A DNA stretch of 51,114 bases from Caulobacter endophyticus (GTDB taxonomy: Bacteria; Pseudomonadota; Alphaproteobacteria; Caulobacterales; Caulobacteraceae): assembly GCF_029543245.1 (NCBI RefSeq), contig NZ_JARQWV010000035.1, forward strand, positions 1 to 51,114, in the 5' to 3' direction. Under the pieces are notes generated by a model, which saw only the letters and a program-made list of their open reading frames with translations, was not told the origin of the DNA and searched no databases. This document shows positions 26,031 through 33,827 of this stretch, in pieces. How positions within the stretch are numbered: position 1 is the stretch's first letter; the number at the start of each line of letters is the position of its first letter. The translations under genes and the position numbers were made by a program.

Positions 26031-26124
26031 TCCCCGCGAAGGCGGGGATCCAAGCTGTGTTCCAGGATGAGGCGCGGCCGTGATCGATCAGCAGGCTCCG
26101 CTTGGGTCCCCGCCTTCGCGGGGA
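26031..26124. repeat. Intergenic repeat, type TCCCCGCGAAGGCGGGGATCC
   Basis: Second copy of the family seen at 4648, with arms TCCCCGCGAAGGCGGGGATCC at 26031 and the inverted arm ending at 26124. The inner spacer differs completely from the other copies. It lies between the Crp-family gene and the AraC-family gene, both on the plus strand. Confidence 0.85.
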
Positions 26125-26248
26125 AGGACGGACTGGGGGCGATCCGTCAGATGATTGTCAGTCCGACCTGAGGTCGCTCCCCCAGTGATTGCGTCGATCG
26201 GCGTTACGCGACAATCTCCGCGCCGTTTTCGGGCGAAGGCGGCGGGGC

Positions 26249-27385
26249 ATGGCCGACACTGTGGTGCTGATCCTGGCCTCGGCGGCGACGGGCGTGGGGC
26301 TGTTCGCGGCCGCGCAACTGGGCGTGCGCCGCGACTGGCGCACGGCGCCCTCGACTGCGATTGCGGTGTTTCTGCTGCTCAGCGCCCTGTCGGGCCTGGA
26401 CCTGATGCTGGACCGCGCCGGTGCCTATGCCGCCGCGCCCTGGGCGACGGGGATTCTGTGGACCACCTCGCTGGGCCTTGGCCCGTCGATCCTGGCCTAT
26501 GTGCTGGCCATGACCGGCGACCCGGAACGGGGCTGGACGCTGGGGCGCATCGCGCGCATCGGCTGGCCGGCGGCCCTGGCCATGCTGCTGGTCCTGCCGT
26601 TCTTCCTGCTGCCGGTCTCGACGCGGCTGGCGGTCTATACCGGCGAGGGCGCGGAGGGCGATCCGCTGGCCGGACCGCTGCAGCTGGCTTTCGTGGCGCT
26701 GTTCCTGGCCGTGACCCTGGGCTATCTCGCCGCCGCCTTCCAGGTGATGAGCCGCCACGTGCGGCGGGTGCGCGACCTGTTCTCCAACCTGGAGGACCGC
26801 ACGCTGAGCTGGCTGCGGGCCCTGCTGCTGGTGATGCTGGCCGCCTGGATCTGGGGGGCGGTGAAGTCGGCCCTGGCGGCCGGCGCCGCCCATGAGGGCT
26901 GGCTCGACGCGGCCGCCGCCGCCGTCGAACTGGCCTGGACCGCCGCCATCGGCCTCTTTGGCCTGTCGCAAAAGCCGATCTACACCCCCCAGACCGAGAC
27001 GCCCCAGGCGCTGCCCGCCGCCGGCAAGTACGCGCGTTCCGCCTTGCCCGAGGCCCGTCAGGTCGAGATCGCCGCCCGCCTGGAGCAGGCCATGCGCGGC
27101 CAGGGCCTCTACCGCGACCCGCTGCTGTCGCTGAGCGGGCTGGCGGGGCGCATCGGCGTCACGCCCAACCACCTGTCGCAGGTGCTGAACGAGCACCTGG
27201 GCCAGAGCTTCTTCGACTACGTCAACCGCTGGCGGGTGGAGGAGGCGGTGGCGCGCATCGGCGCCTCCGACGAGCCGATCCTGGCCATCGCCTACGAGGT
27301 CGGCTTCAACTCGCGCTCGACCTTCAACGCCGCGGTGAAGAAGCACGCCGGCCGGCCGCCCAGCGCCTTCCGCCCGGCCGCCTGA
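26249..27385 (+). CDS. AraC family regulator with seven-TM N-terminus
   Basis: A 378-residue membrane-bound regulator. Seven hydrophobic segments occupy about residues 3-250. A linker leads to a C-terminal AraC/XylS DNA-binding domain (about 280-376) with LSGLAGRIGVTPNHLSQVLNEHLGQSFFDYVNRWRVEEA and ILAIAYEVGFNSRSTFNAAVKKHAGRPPSAFR. The 7TM part probably senses a signal within the membrane. It stands 127 bases upstream of a MipA/OmpV gene on the same strand and probably regulates it. The ATG at 26249 is used; an upstream in-frame start (26189) would place Arg-rich sequence before the first helix. Confidence 0.87.
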   Translation: MADTVVLILASAATGVGLFAAAQLGVRRDWRTAPSTAIAVFLLLSALSGLDLMLDRAGAYAAAPWATGILWTTSLGLGPSILAYVLAMTGDPERGWTLGRIARIGWPAALAMLLVLPFFLLPVSTRLAVYTGEGAEGDPLAGPLQLAFVALFLAVTLGYLAAAFQVMSRHVRRVRDLFSNLEDRTLSWLRALLLVMLAAWIWGAVKSALAAGAAHEGWLDAAAAAVELAWTAAIGLFGLSQKPIYTPQTETPQALPAAGKYARSALPEARQVEIAARLEQAMRGQGLYRDPLLSLSGLAGRIGVTPNHLSQVLNEHLGQSFFDYVNRWRVEEAVARIGASDEPILAIAYEVGFNSRSTFNAAVKKHAGRPPSAFRPAA

Positions 27386-27415
27386 TCGCTCCAACCATGT
27401 CCTGACCGGCAGGAT

Positions 27416-27452
27416 CGGACGCGTTGCGGCTCCGGGCCTGCCCGTTCGGACG
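27416..27452 (+). promoter_or_regulatory. Direct repeats CGGACG between AraC and MipA genes
   Basis: TCGGACG occurs twice, with CGGACG at 27416-27421 and 27447-27452, 31 bases or about three helical turns apart. AraC-family proteins often bind tandem half-sites on one DNA face, so this may be the operator of the 7TM-AraC protein at the mipA promoter. The match is short. Confidence 0.3.
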
Positions 27453-27512
27453 ACGCCTCAAGCCCTCCCGTCCAGGGTCGTGACCGTCCTCCCCGTTTCA
27501 GAGAGAACCGTC

Positions 27513-28295
27513 ATGATCGATCGCCTGTCCGGCGCAGCCCTGCTGGCCGCCTGCCTGCTGGCCGCCCTGTCCCCGTCCGCCCGCGCCGAGGAACCCGAGC
27601 GGTTGTTCCTGCTGGGGGTCGGCGCCTATGCCGCCGCCAACCCTTATGAGAGCGCCAGGGAAAAGACCGGGACGGGCCTGCTGCCGCTGTTCTTCTACCA
27701 GGATCGCCGTTTCACGGCCGACCTCAGCGGCCTAGCCGTCAAGGCCTATGCGACCGACCGCTTCACCCTGGAGGGCCGGGTCGCGCCGCGCTTCCAGCTG
27801 GTCGACCCCAAGGAGACCCGCGACTACGCTCTCCTGCGGCGCGACGTCGGGATCGACGTCGGCGGCCGGGCCGGCGCCGCCTTCGGTCCGGCGACAGTGA
27901 GTCTCGAATACCTGGCCGACGTCTCCGGCGAGACCAAGGGCCATGAGGTCAATCTCGACCTGACCCTTGCGGCCGCGCCGACCGAGCGCCTGACGATCGA
28001 GGCCATGGCCGGCCTGTCGTGGAAGGACGAGAAGCTGGCCACCTGGCTCTACGGCCTGAAGACCGGCGAGGTCGGGGCGGCGCGCGCCTACGAGTTTGGC
28101 CGCACAGCCGGCGCGCCTTCGGGCGGGGTGGTCGTGCCGTCGCTGGGCGTGCAGGCCCGCTACCGCGTCGGCGAGCGGGCCTATGTGATCGCCGCCGCGG
28201 AGGTCGAGCTGTTCGACGACGACATCACGCAAAGCCCCCTTGTCGCCAAGAAGAGCGCCGCCGCCGGCTTCGTCGGCCTGGTTCGTCGGTTCTAG
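27513..28295 (+). CDS. MipA/OmpV family outer-membrane protein
   Basis: A 260-residue outer-membrane beta-barrel. The signal peptide (about 1-25) ends near SARAEE. The mature part has alternating strands, PLFFYQDRRFTADLSGLAVKAY near the start, and ends ...GFVGLVRRF with a terminal Phe, typical of MipA/OmpV. Members act as porin-like or murein hydrolase-scaffold proteins. The ATG at 27513 starts directly on the signal peptide and is preferred to an upstream GTG. A CPBP-like gene follows after 2 bases, and the 7TM-AraC regulator precedes it. Confidence 0.87.
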   Translation: MIDRLSGAALLAACLLAALSPSARAEEPERLFLLGVGAYAAANPYESAREKTGTGLLPLFFYQDRRFTADLSGLAVKAYATDRFTLEGRVAPRFQLVDPKETRDYALLRRDVGIDVGGRAGAAFGPATVSLEYLADVSGETKGHEVNLDLTLAAAPTERLTIEAMAGLSWKDEKLATWLYGLKTGEVGAARAYEFGRTAGAPSGGVVVPSLGVQARYRVGERAYVIAAAEVELFDDDITQSPLVAKKSAAAGFVGLVRRF

Positions 28296-28297
28296 GC

Positions 28298-29101
28298 ATG
28301 ATCCCCGTGCGCGCGACCCTGATTAGGCCCGGCGTGCCGGCGCGGCTGGTCGCCGTCGGCCGTACAGTGGCGATCCTCTCGATCTGGCTGGCGGCCACGG
28401 CGCCGATGGCGGTGCTGGCCTTCGTGGTCGCGCCCCGGCTGATGGCGCCCGGCGACCCGCTGCCGGGGCTGGTCTTCTGGCGGATGGTGGTGGCGGGCAT
28501 GGCCTGGCAGCTGGTGCTGTCGCTGGTGGTGCTGAAGCTGGAAGGGGTGAGCCTGCGCTGGCCCGAGCTGCGCCGCCGGCTATGGCTGACGCCGCCGGTC
28601 TGGCGCTCGACCGGGCGGCCGTTTCCGGGCGCCTTCCTGCTGGTGCCGCTGTTCGTCGCCCTGGGCTTCCTGGGCGACGAGGCCGCCACCCTGCTGTTCC
28701 AGGCCACGCCTCTGGGCGAGCGGCTGGCCGCCCTGGCGCCGGCTTTCGCGATGATCGAGCACCTGATCACGCCGGAGGCGCGGGGACGATGGGATATCCT
28801 GGGCCTCGCCCTCGTCTCCAGCCTGTTCAACTACGGCCTGGGCGAGGCGCTGCTGTTCCACGGCGTGCTGCTGCCGCGCATGGAGCGGGCCTGGGGGCGG
28901 TGGGCGTGGCTGGGCAACGGCCTGCTGTTCTCCGCCTATCACGTGCACAAGTTCTGGCTGATGCCGGGGCTGGTGATCAGCTGCCTCTGCTACGCCCTGC
29001 CGGCCCAGGCCTTCCGCTCCAACTGGCTGGCGGTGATCATCCACGGGGTGGAGGGGCTGGTGCTGATCGCCGCCGTGCTGGTGGTGATCCTGCAGCCGTG
29101 A
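28298..29101 (+). CDS. CPBP/Abi-like membrane protein, degenerate active site
   Basis: A 267-residue protein with about seven hydrophobic segments. Residues 182-194 (GEALLFHGVLLPR) correspond to CPBP motif 1 (EExxxR), but the second Glu is A184 and the Arg is H188. Motif 2 is FSAYHVHKF (H215, H217) and a further His is H249 in IIHGVEG. CPBP proteins are intramembrane metallo- or glutamyl-proteases that process CAAX prenyl groups or bacteriocins. The substitutions question protease activity here. It starts 2 bases after mipA and is clearly co-transcribed, suggesting maintenance or immunity linked to the envelope. Confidence 0.7.
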   Translation: MIPVRATLIRPGVPARLVAVGRTVAILSIWLAATAPMAVLAFVVAPRLMAPGDPLPGLVFWRMVVAGMAWQLVLSLVVLKLEGVSLRWPELRRRLWLTPPVWRSTGRPFPGAFLLVPLFVALGFLGDEAATLLFQATPLGERLAALAPAFAMIEHLITPEARGRWDILGLALVSSLFNYGLGEALLFHGVLLPRMERAWGRWAWLGNGLLFSAYHVHKFWLMPGLVISCLCYALPAQAFRSNWLAVIIHGVEGLVLIAAVLVVILQP

Positions 29102-29267
29102 GGTTGCGGCGAGCGCCGTTCTGCGGCATCAAACCCGGATGTTCATGCCTGAGCTTGTCTGAACGGCTGCCGCACGCCTCCGGCGCGCGGCTCGCAGCCC
29201 GAACCTAACCGCCGCTTGACGCGGCGCGTTTGGGCTTGGCCGAACTCCAGACTGGCTTTTTCCCAAA

Positions 29268-29528
29268 ATGAATATCTCGAGAGACGAGCAGCGCGTGCTG
29301 CACGTCCTGGCCCAGGGCGGCTGCGTGCGCGCCCATCGCGACGAGGGCCGTCGCATAACCCGCGTCGAATGCATCACCCGTGACGGGCTGGTGCTCGCCA
29401 GCTGCAACCTGGCGGTCTTCGGCAAGCTGAAGCGCAAGCGTCTGATCGAGTCCCGCGCGTCGGGGCCCTATCGCATCTCCCGCCGCGGCCGCGAGGCCGT
29501 GCGTCCGCAACTGGACAACAGGGGATAG
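29268..29528 (+). CDS. yjhX: YjhX/UPF0386 family protein
   Basis: An 86-residue protein matching UPF0386 over its full length: MNISRDEQRVLHVLAQGG, VECITRDGLVLASCNLAVFGKLKRKRLIES and PYRISRRG. The winged-helix-like fold is known as the YjhX toxin of the YjhX-YjhQ pair in E. coli. The usual antitoxin partner YjhQ (a GNAT acetyltransferase) is not encoded on either side. No Shine-Dalgarno sequence precedes the ATG (the upstream bases are CTTTTTCCCAAA), which is unusual in this window. A hairpin repeat follows immediately. Confidence 0.85.
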   Translation: MNISRDEQRVLHVLAQGGCVRAHRDEGRRITRVECITRDGLVLASCNLAVFGKLKRKRLIESRASGPYRISRRGREAVRPQLDNRG

Positions 29529-29534
29529 GGGCGT

Positions 29535-29627
29535 GGTCCTCGTCCTTCGACAAGCTCAGGATGAGGACCACACTGCAGCCTGTCCGATGGAAACCTCACC
29601 CTGAGCTCGTCGAAGGGCGAGGTTTCC
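29535..29627. repeat. Intergenic hairpin repeat, type CTTCGACAAGCTCAGG
   Basis: Two adjacent hairpins, 29535-29569 (GGTCCTC...GAGGACC) and 29589-29627 (GGAAACCTC...GAGGTTTCC). They contain TTCGACAAGCTCAGG and CCTGAGCTCGTCGAA in opposite orientation. The type is widespread in alphaproteobacterial genomes. It lies between two convergent genes and can serve as their 3' hairpin. Confidence 0.8.
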
Positions 29628-29629
29628 AT

Positions 29630-30157
29630 TCACGGCTTGGCCGGAGCCTCCGGCACCGGGGCGGACGAAGGATCGCTCGGCGCGCCGGCGGCGAACAGGT
29701 GGGTCTCCGAAGCGCCGCCCTTCACCTTGGCGGCGTCCTCGCAGAACTGCGCCTTGTCGTCGGCGTGCGAGCCGATCATCGCCCCGCTGGCCATGCCGAG
29801 GAACATGATCACCGCGTCGCGCTGGTGGGCCTTTTCGGCGTCGGTCTGCTCGGGCGGGCCCAGGGTCAGCACGGCGTCGACGGCACGGCCCATCTTCAGG
29901 GGATCGACCTCCAGGTCTGGGCACAGCGACGAGGCGGCCATGAAGTAGCCCATGTTGAGGATGCGGCCCTGCTGCTCGACCGTGAAGGTCGGCGTCATCA
30001 GGTCGGCCAGCAGGGCGCCGGTCTCCTGGTGGGCGGCGTCCTTGCCGACCGGGGCTGGGGCGGTTGCGGCGTCCTTCTTGGCGTCGGGCTTGGGCGTGCA
30101 GCCGGCGACGAGGACGGCGGCGGCCAGGGCGAAGGTCAGGGTGCGGAGGGTGTGCAT
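29630..30157 (-). CDS. Putative lipoprotein of unknown function
   Basis: A 175-residue protein with a lipobox LVAGC (Cys about residue 20), so lipid-anchored. After an Ala/Lys/Pro-rich linker, the folded part (about 45-150) includes MTPTFTVEQQGRILNMGYFMAASSLCPDLEVDP and a second Cys in KAQFCEDAAK. A hydrophobic stretch (AVIMFLGMASGAMIG) and a Pro-rich tail follow. No family was recognised. The ATG at 30157 follows GGAGG. It is the third gene of an operon after the RcnB-like protein and the gene at 30176 (18-base gap). Confidence 0.7.
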   Translation of the reverse strand: MHTLRTLTFALAAAVLVAGCTPKPDAKKDAATAPAPVGKDAAHQETGALLADLMTPTFTVEQQGRILNMGYFMAASSLCPDLEVDPLKMGRAVDAVLTLGPPEQTDAEKAHQRDAVIMFLGMASGAMIGSHADDKAQFCEDAAKVKGGASETHLFAAGAPSDPSSAPVPEAPAKP

Positions 30158-30175
30158 GGTCTTTTTCCTCCGGGC

Positions 30176-30706
30176 TCAGTAGCGATAGCCGAATTCGCGC
30201 GACGTCCACGACGGCGAATAGCCGCGTCCGCGCTCGTAGCAGGCCCGTTGCGAGGGATAGCAGTCGACGCCCCGGGCTGGGGAGTAGGGCGGATCGCGGC
30301 GGCGGTCGTCGTCGTCGCGATAGCGGTCGTCGTCGTGCTTCTTTTTCGACGAGGCGGCGGCCGCGGCCAGTATGCCGATGGCCAGGGCCCCGGCGACGAT
30401 GGCTCCGCTGTTGTCCTTCTTGCCGCCCTTGCCGGCGTTGCATTCCGAGGTCGGACGGCGGTCGATGGTGTCGTAGCGGCCGTCGTCGACGAACAGGTTG
30501 ATGCATTCCCGGTTTCCCGGATGCCACCAGTACTGCACGCCGCCGTCGGTGTGGTCGAGCTGGTAGCCGCGCGAGCGCAGGCTGTTCTCGCCCTGGCCGG
30601 CGCGGGCGCCGATCAGGTCGCGGGGCTGGGCGACGGCGGCCAGCGAGGTCGCCAGCACGCTTAAGCCCGCGATGGCCGCCACGGCGGCCTTCGTCGTCTT
30701 GTTCAT
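30176..30706 (-). CDS. Secreted or membrane protein of unknown function
   Basis: A 176-residue protein with a signal peptide (about 1-26). A folded part with two Cys follows (WWHPGNRECINLFVDDGRYDTI...SEC), then a hydrophobic segment (about 100-118). A very charged stretch SSKKKHDDDRYRDDDDRRRD comes next, and a Tyr/Arg-rich tail with two Cys. The His/Asp cluster could bind metal, fitting the RcnB-like neighbour, but this is inference. It lies 28 bases after the RcnB-like gene and 18 before the lipoprotein gene. Confidence 0.65.
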   Translation of the reverse strand: MNKTTKAAVAAIAGLSVLATSLAAVAQPRDLIGARAGQGENSLRSRGYQLDHTDGGVQYWWHPGNRECINLFVDDGRYDTIDRRPTSECNAGKGGKKDNSGAIVAGALAIGILAAAAASSKKKHDDDRYRDDDDRRRDPPYSPARGVDCYPSQRACYERGRGYSPSWTSREFGYRY

Positions 30707-30734
30707 CGATGGCTCCGAGCCTTTGGGGGAGGGA

Positions 30735-31337
30735 TCAGTAGAAGGCGCCGTAGATCACGTCGACGACGCGGCCGGTGCGCCACTCGACCAGCAAGAGGTC
30801 GGGTCCGTACCGCACCCAGTGATAGCCGTAGGGCGGGCCGCCCAGGCCCAGGCGCCAATAGTCGTCGTAGATGTAGCCCCTGCTCAGGAACAGGCCCGGC
30901 AGGATCCCGCCGATGGCCCAGCGGCGATAGCGCTGACCGGGCGGATAGCGCCAGCGGCCGCCCTGGACCGGGCGGAAGCCGGGCGGGCGGCCCGCGCCGG
31001 GGCGGTGCGGACCCATAGGCGGCGTCGGGCGCGGGCGGCTGGGCGGCCGTTGCGAGGACGGCGGCCGCGAGGGCGCTCCACCACCGGGACGGCCGGGTTG
31101 CGAGCCTCCGCCGCCGGGATGTCCGGGGCCGTGGCCGGGGCCTTGCCCCGGAGGACGCCCGCCGCCCGATCCGGGGCCCGAGCCCTGGCCGGGACGTCCG
31201 CCGCCCGGTCCCTGTCCGCCCGGACCCTGGCCCCCCGGACCCTGGCCTCCGGGGCCATGGTTCCCGTGGCCCTGGGCGTGCGCCAGGCTGGGCAGGACGG
31301 CCAGAAGGCCGAAGGTGAGAAGCTTGCGGCGGTCCAC
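30735..31337 (-). CDS. RcnB family periplasmic protein with Gly/Pro repeats
   Basis: A 200-residue secreted protein. The signal peptide (about 1-22) ends LAHAQ. A low-complexity region (about 23-115) consists of GPGGQ-type repeats passing into Gly/Pro/Arg-rich sequence. The C-terminal RcnB domain follows, ending YDDYWRLGLGGPPYGYHWVRYGPDLLLVEWRTGRVVDVIYGAFY. RcnB proteins take part in nickel/cobalt homeostasis in enterobacteria; in Caulobacteraceae they are often of unknown role. The start is GTG (31337) with AGGAG 6 bases upstream, preferred to an upstream ATG that would lack a signal peptide. First gene of a three-gene envelope operon. Confidence 0.8.
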   Translation of the reverse strand: MDRRKLLTFGLLAVLPSLAHAQGHGNHGPGGQGPGGQGPGGQGPGGGRPGQGSGPGSGGGRPPGQGPGHGPGHPGGGGSQPGRPGGGAPSRPPSSQRPPSRPRPTPPMGPHRPGAGRPPGFRPVQGGRWRYPPGQRYRRWAIGGILPGLFLSRGYIYDDYWRLGLGGPPYGYHWVRYGPDLLLVEWRTGRVVDVIYGAFY

Positions 31338-31490
31338 TGGCGGCTCCTGCGAACTGGGAGAAAGGACGTCTCGCGCCGGCCAAGGCCGGATACGTCGCCA
31401 GCAAAGACCCAATCTGGCCCAGCTTCAACCCATGGTGTTCGTGTCGCCGCACGTTTTTGCGTGAAACACGCAAGGCGTCGGCGCGCGTGT

Positions 31491-32306
31491 TCAATGCGGC
31501 GGCGTGACCACGTGCTGGGCCGGCGGCGGGGCGCGTTCCAGCGACAGCACCAGGCGCTGCATCGGTCCCTGGTCGATGCGGATCGAGCCGCTGCGCGCCC
31601 GGTCCAGATCCAGGATCAGCGTCAGCGCCAGGGTCAGCAGCAGGAACAGCAGGCCCGACACCAGGCGATGCTGGTGATGCGGGGCGGGCAGGGTGTAGCC
31701 GAGCACGGCGGCCACCACGAGGGCGTAGATCACCAGCACCATGATCACCGTGGTCGGCAGCGGCGCGTTGTGAGCGGCCTCGCGCTCGACCCCCACGGCC
31801 AGGGCGTCGTTGACCCCCTGCACCACCAGCGGCGCGAAGGGCCGGTCGCGCACGTTGCGGGCCGCGCGCAGGGTCTCGCCCTGGATCTCCTTGCGCAGCC
31901 GCGCCGACTGCTCGGCGAAGGGCGGCTTGCGCACGGCGTCGGCCTGGCCATAGGCCAGGCGCACCTCGGCATAGGCGCGCACCAGTTCGACCAGCCGTCC
32001 CGACGCCGGCTGGTCCAGCAGCCGCACCCGCATGTCGGCGGTGTTCAGCGCCGCGGCCTCGGCCACCAGCAGGTTGTAGCGGGTCTCGTAGCGGTCTAGC
32101 GCCAGGCCGAAGGTGAAGGCGATCAACAGGGCCAGCAGGCCCAGCACCCCCGACAGCACATAGCCGGACTCACTGACCACGTGCCGCTCGCCCGACAGCC
32201 GCCGGGCCAGCCACGACGCGCCCTCCCGGGCCAGCACCAGCAGGACGAACAGCGTCGCGGCGATGACGGTCAGCGAGGTCTCGTTGAGAAAGAGGTCCAT
32301 GCTCAT
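31491..32306 (-). CDS. DUF4239 family membrane protein
   Basis: A 271-residue integral membrane protein. Two N-terminal hydrophobic segments (about 10-28 and 48-68) are followed by a soluble helical domain, and a second pair lies at about 183-230. The stretch GLLALLIAFTFGLALDRYETRYNLLVAEAAALNTADMRVRLL is the DUF4239 (bestrophin-like) signature. Its start overlaps the stop of the ldhA-like gene by ATGA (32303-32306), so the two are translationally coupled. The function is unknown. Confidence 0.82.
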   Translation of the reverse strand: MSMDLFLNETSLTVIAATLFVLLVLAREGASWLARRLSGERHVVSESGYVLSGVLGLLALLIAFTFGLALDRYETRYNLLVAEAAALNTADMRVRLLDQPASGRLVELVRAYAEVRLAYGQADAVRKPPFAEQSARLRKEIQGETLRAARNVRDRPFAPLVVQGVNDALAVGVEREAAHNAPLPTTVIMVLVIYALVVAAVLGYTLPAPHHQHRLVSGLLFLLLTLALTLILDLDRARSGSIRIDQGPMQRLVLSLERAPPPAQHVVTPPH

Positions 32307-33319
32307 GGCGACGGCCGCACCTGCTGGGCGGTGACGGCGTTGGCCGGGGTCTGGCCCGCATCGATCTCGGAAAGGCTGGTCAGGGTGGTCTGCGCGATCG
32401 CCGACAGCGCCTCTTCGGTCAGGAAGGCCTGGTGGCCGGTGATCAGCACGTTGGGGAAGGTCAGCAGTCGCTGGAAGACGTCGTCCTGGACGATCTCGTT
32501 CGACAGGTCCTCGAAGAACAGGTCGGCCTCCTGCTCGTAGACGTCCAGCGCCACCCCGCCGATCTTGCGGCTCTTCAGGCCGTCGATCAGGGCGGCGGTG
32601 TCGATCAGCGCGCCGCGGCTGGTGTTGACGATGGTCAGGCCGTCGCGGGCGGCGGCGATGGCGGCCGCGTCGATCAGGTAGCGGGTGTCGGGCGTCAACG
32701 GGCAGTGCAGGGTCACCACGTCGGCCTGCAGCAGCAGGGCCTCGCGGGTGACGTACTCCACCCCGATGGCGACTAGTTCGGGGTCTTCCACGACGTCGCT
32801 GGCCAGCACCCGGCAGCCAAAGCCCAGCCGCAGGGTCCGGGCCACCAGGGCGCCGATGCGGCCCGTGCCGACCACCCCGACGGTGCGGCCCGACAGGTTG
32901 CGGCCCATCAGGCCGTCGAGGGCGAAATTGTTCTCGCGCACCCGGCCCCAGGCCCGGGCGATGTTGCGGTCCAGCGCCAGCAGCAGGCCGACCGTGAACT
33001 CGGCCACGGCTTCCGGCGAATAGGCCGGCACCCGCACCACCGTGATCGACAGCCGCTCGGCCTCGGCGAGATCGACATTGTTGTAGCCGGCGCAGCGCAG
33101 GGCGATCGCCCGCGTGCCGCCCGCCGCCAGGATCCGCAGCGCCGCCGCGTCGAGCCGGTCGTTGACGAACACGCAGACCGCCGGATAGCCCGCCGCCAGG
33201 GCGGCGGTGGTCGCGTCCAGCCGGGCCTCGAAATAGTCGATGGCGTGCGCGCCGGCGGCGTTGGCCCGATCCAGGAAGCGACGATCGTAGGCCTTGGTCG
33301 AAAACACGGCGACGCGCAC
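32303..33319 (-). CDS. ldhA: D-lactate dehydrogenase (2-hydroxyacid dehydrogenase)
   Basis: A 338-residue NAD-dependent D-2-hydroxyacid dehydrogenase. The nucleotide motif GTGRIG is at 151-156. The catalytic triad R235 (NTSRGALID), E264 (YEQEADLFFED) and H296 (ITGHQAF) has exactly the numbering usual for fermentative D-lactate dehydrogenases, and LFFED with the late LTFPNVLITGHQAFLT is diagnostic of the LdhA branch. It reduces pyruvate to D-lactate in the cytosol. It is coupled to a DUF4239 membrane protein. An FAD-linked D-2-hydroxyacid oxidase that could re-oxidise lactate lies at 45927. Confidence 0.92.
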   Translation of the reverse strand: MRVAVFSTKAYDRRFLDRANAAGAHAIDYFEARLDATTAALAAGYPAVCVFVNDRLDAAALRILAAGGTRAIALRCAGYNNVDLAEAERLSITVVRVPAYSPEAVAEFTVGLLLALDRNIARAWGRVRENNFALDGLMGRNLSGRTVGVVGTGRIGALVARTLRLGFGCRVLASDVVEDPELVAIGVEYVTREALLLQADVVTLHCPLTPDTRYLIDAAAIAAARDGLTIVNTSRGALIDTAALIDGLKSRKIGGVALDVYEQEADLFFEDLSNEIVQDDVFQRLLTFPNVLITGHQAFLTEEALSAIAQTTLTSLSEIDAGQTPANAVTAQQVRPSP

Positions 33320-33431
33320 GGGGAAGCTCCAGACTGTGGACCGCGGCGACTATCGGTGGTTCGCGCGATTGCGCCTAGCCCGGGGCTCAACCTATCCTCG
33401 CTTCGAGGCCTTTCCCGCCCAGGAGATCGAC

Positions 33432-33827
33432 ATGCTCGCCCGCACGCTCGCCGCGCTCTGCCTGCTCGCCGCCGTTCCCGCCATGGCCCAGGACGCCGCC
33501 CGGACGGAGACAGTGCATTTCGCCAAGGGAACCTCGTCCAAGACGATCAAGGGCGCGATCAAGGGCTATGCGTCCGTGAACTACAAGGTCGGGGTCGCGG
33601 CCGGCCAGACCCTGAAGGTCGACTTCAAGCCGACCAACGCCTCAGCCTATTTCAACATCACAGCCCCGGGCGCCGATGCGGCGATGTTCATCGGCTCGAC
33701 CTCGGGGAACAGCGCTGCGGTGAAGATCCCGTCCAGCGGCGACTACGTCGTGCAGGTCTACCTGATGCGCAACGCCGCGCGCCGCAACGAAACCGCCGCC
33801 TACACCCTGACCGTCGCCGCCAAATGA
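33432..33827 (+). CDS. PliG-like g-type lysozyme inhibitor family protein
   Basis: A 131-residue periplasmic protein. The signal peptide is 1-19 (AMA/QDA). The mature part contains AYFNITAPGADAAMFIGSTSGN and SSGDYVVQVYLMRNAARRNETAAYTLTV, the pattern of the family that includes PliG (E. coli YcgK), the inhibitor of goose-type lysozyme. The same family is often annotated as a DNA breaking-rejoining protein without good reason. The S-G-D-Y loop (102-105) would be the inhibitory loop. The ATG at 33432 follows AGGAGA. Its stop overlaps the start of the L,D-transpeptidase by ATGA, so the two are co-translated in an envelope context. Confidence 0.72.
   Translation: MLARTLAALCLLAAVPAMAQDAARTETVHFAKGTSSKTIKGAIKGYASVNYKVGVAAGQTLKVDFKPTNASAYFNITAPGADAAMFIGSTSGNSAAVKIPSSGDYVVQVYLMRNAARRNETAAYTLTVAAK

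Noticed and set aside
31160..31260. A CRISPR-like or tandem DNA repeat at the GGACCCTGGCC run
   Set aside because: The repeat is the coding sequence of the GPGGQ tract of the RcnB-like protein, in frame and without spacers.
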